DNA from: CANHBY01 sp031376995
GTDB lineage: Bacteria > Pseudomonadota > Gammaproteobacteria > Burkholderiales > Burkholderiaceae_C
Assembly (NCBI GenBank): GCA_031376995.1
Contig: JANMEO010000046.1
Location: 1-6,664 of the forward strand
Direction of reading: 5' to 3'
DNA: 6,664 nt
Shown here: positions 6,240 to 6,664 of the stretch, in pieces
How positions within the stretch are numbered: the first letter of the stretch is position 1
Layout: the number at the start of each line of letters is the position of its first letter
Translations under genes and position numbers: made by a program
Notes under the pieces: generated by a model
What the model was told of the DNA's origin: nothing
Seen by the model: the letters and a program-made list of their open reading frames with translations, nothing else
Database searches by the model: none

Positions 6240-6256
6240 GCTTTGAGGCTCAAAGC
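6240..6256. terminator. Hairpin between the convergent genes zur and the ATP-grasp gene
   Basis: GCTTTGA (6240-6246) and TCAAAGC (6250-6256) pair perfectly around GGC. TGAT (6233-6236) and ATCA (6257-6260) can extend the stem past a small bulge. It lies 19 bases after the zur stop and 27 before the stop of the opposing gene, where a bidirectional terminator is expected. A T run is missing on both sides, so intrinsic termination may be weak. Confidence 0.45.
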
Positions 6257-6282
6257 ATCAAGCGATACAGCCTCAACGGGCT

Positions 6283-6664
6283 TTACGGCACAATAACCAC
6301 CGGCGCAAACCCACCCCCTGGTGTGCGAAAGTTGGTGGTCTGTCCGGCATACATGCGCGCTGCGAAAAGTTGAACCTTCCCAGCATAAGCGTAAGCCCGA
6401 ATATCAAATTTAAGATCAGTCTGAACGCTGTCAACCTCAATCAAACGCTCGCTGGGCGGCACCATGGTCTGAGCGACAAAACCACCTGCAGCAATTTCTT
6501 TCCATACCCTTTGGGTCAGCTTGTCACCCCGATAGACAGCTTTTCCACCATAGCCAGATTCTGGCTTAAAAAATAGCTGGCGGCGCTGAGTCCACAGCGC
6601 ATCCAAGCGTTCTGGCGTCACCTGCACCGTCATGGGCACCACGGCGGCGAGCAGCGCACGGTCG
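6283..6664 (-). CDS. ATP-grasp-like protein, C-terminal part (runs off the right edge)
   Basis: The last 126 codons and a TAA are visible; the frame stays open to the window edge, so the N-terminal part is missing. A GTG at 6642 is only an internal Val. Visible motifs fit the ATP-grasp fold. FFKPESGYGGK (31-41 of the visible part) resembles the Lys plus Gly-rich phosphate-binding loop. FVAQTMVPP (62-70) fits the hinge that contacts adenine. DLKFDIRAYAYAG (83-95) followed by R103 and NFRTPGGG (111-118) fits the acidic/Arg/Asn catalytic and magnesium-binding end. Such proteins ligate a carboxylate to an amine, thiol or similar group using ATP. The substrate cannot be told from this piece. It converges with zur and shows no link to zinc uptake. 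Confidence 0.6.
   Translation of the reverse strand, partial: DRALLAAVVPMTVQVTPERLDALWTQRRQLFFKPESGYGGKAVYRGDKLTQRVWKEIAAGGFVAQTMVPPSERLIEVDSVQTDLKFDIRAYAYAGKVQLFAARMYAGQTTNFRTPGGGFAPVVIVP

Overview
The window looks like a chromosomal segment of a betaproteobacterium, probably a Comamonadaceae-like member of the Burkholderiales. The basis is the moderately high GC of the metabolic genes, the style of the zinc genes and the C-terminal piece of an ATP-grasp protein; no rRNA or other firm taxonomic marker is present, so this is inference. No tRNA, rRNA, CRISPR array or complete insertion sequence is visible.

The right two thirds (about 2762-6221) is a zinc-homeostasis locus. A Fur-family regulator of the Zur type is read to the right from 5808. 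Divergent from it, reading left, are a signal-peptide-bearing outer-membrane beta-barrel gene with a His-rich segment, a zinc-binding ABC substrate-binding protein (znuA) and an ABC-3 family permease (znuB). The three left-reading genes are packed like an operon: the barrel end overlaps the znuA start and the znuA stop abuts the znuB start codon. The AT-rich gap between zur and the barrel holds an imperfect Fur/Zur-like dyad and a perfect 6-3-6 inverted repeat. Together the genes would bring zinc across the outer membrane, bind it in the periplasm and move it through the inner membrane, under zinc-dependent repression. Two things are odd. The barrel gene is cut by two in-frame TAG codons while the rest of its frame stays intact for almost 1.2 kb. 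No ATPase gene (znuC) is present next to znuA/znuB.

The left third (244-2670) is one large left-reading gene for an 808-residue protein that I do not recognise. It has a Ser/Thr/Gln-rich start with no acidic residue before position 34, long Ala/Gly-rich hydrophobic segments separated by charged helical linkers, and a helical C-terminal third. This build resembles secreted, membrane-active proteins such as type III translocators or effectors, but that is inference from composition only. Left of it lie 243 bases with two small hairpins, a 36-codon reading-frame scrap and, at 1-33, what appears to be the end of an IS3-like element. The large gene and the IS end may form an accessory block next to the zinc operon.

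At the right edge (6283-6664) is the C-terminal part of an ATP-grasp-like protein convergent with zur, separated from it by a short gap holding a perfect 7-bp hairpin.
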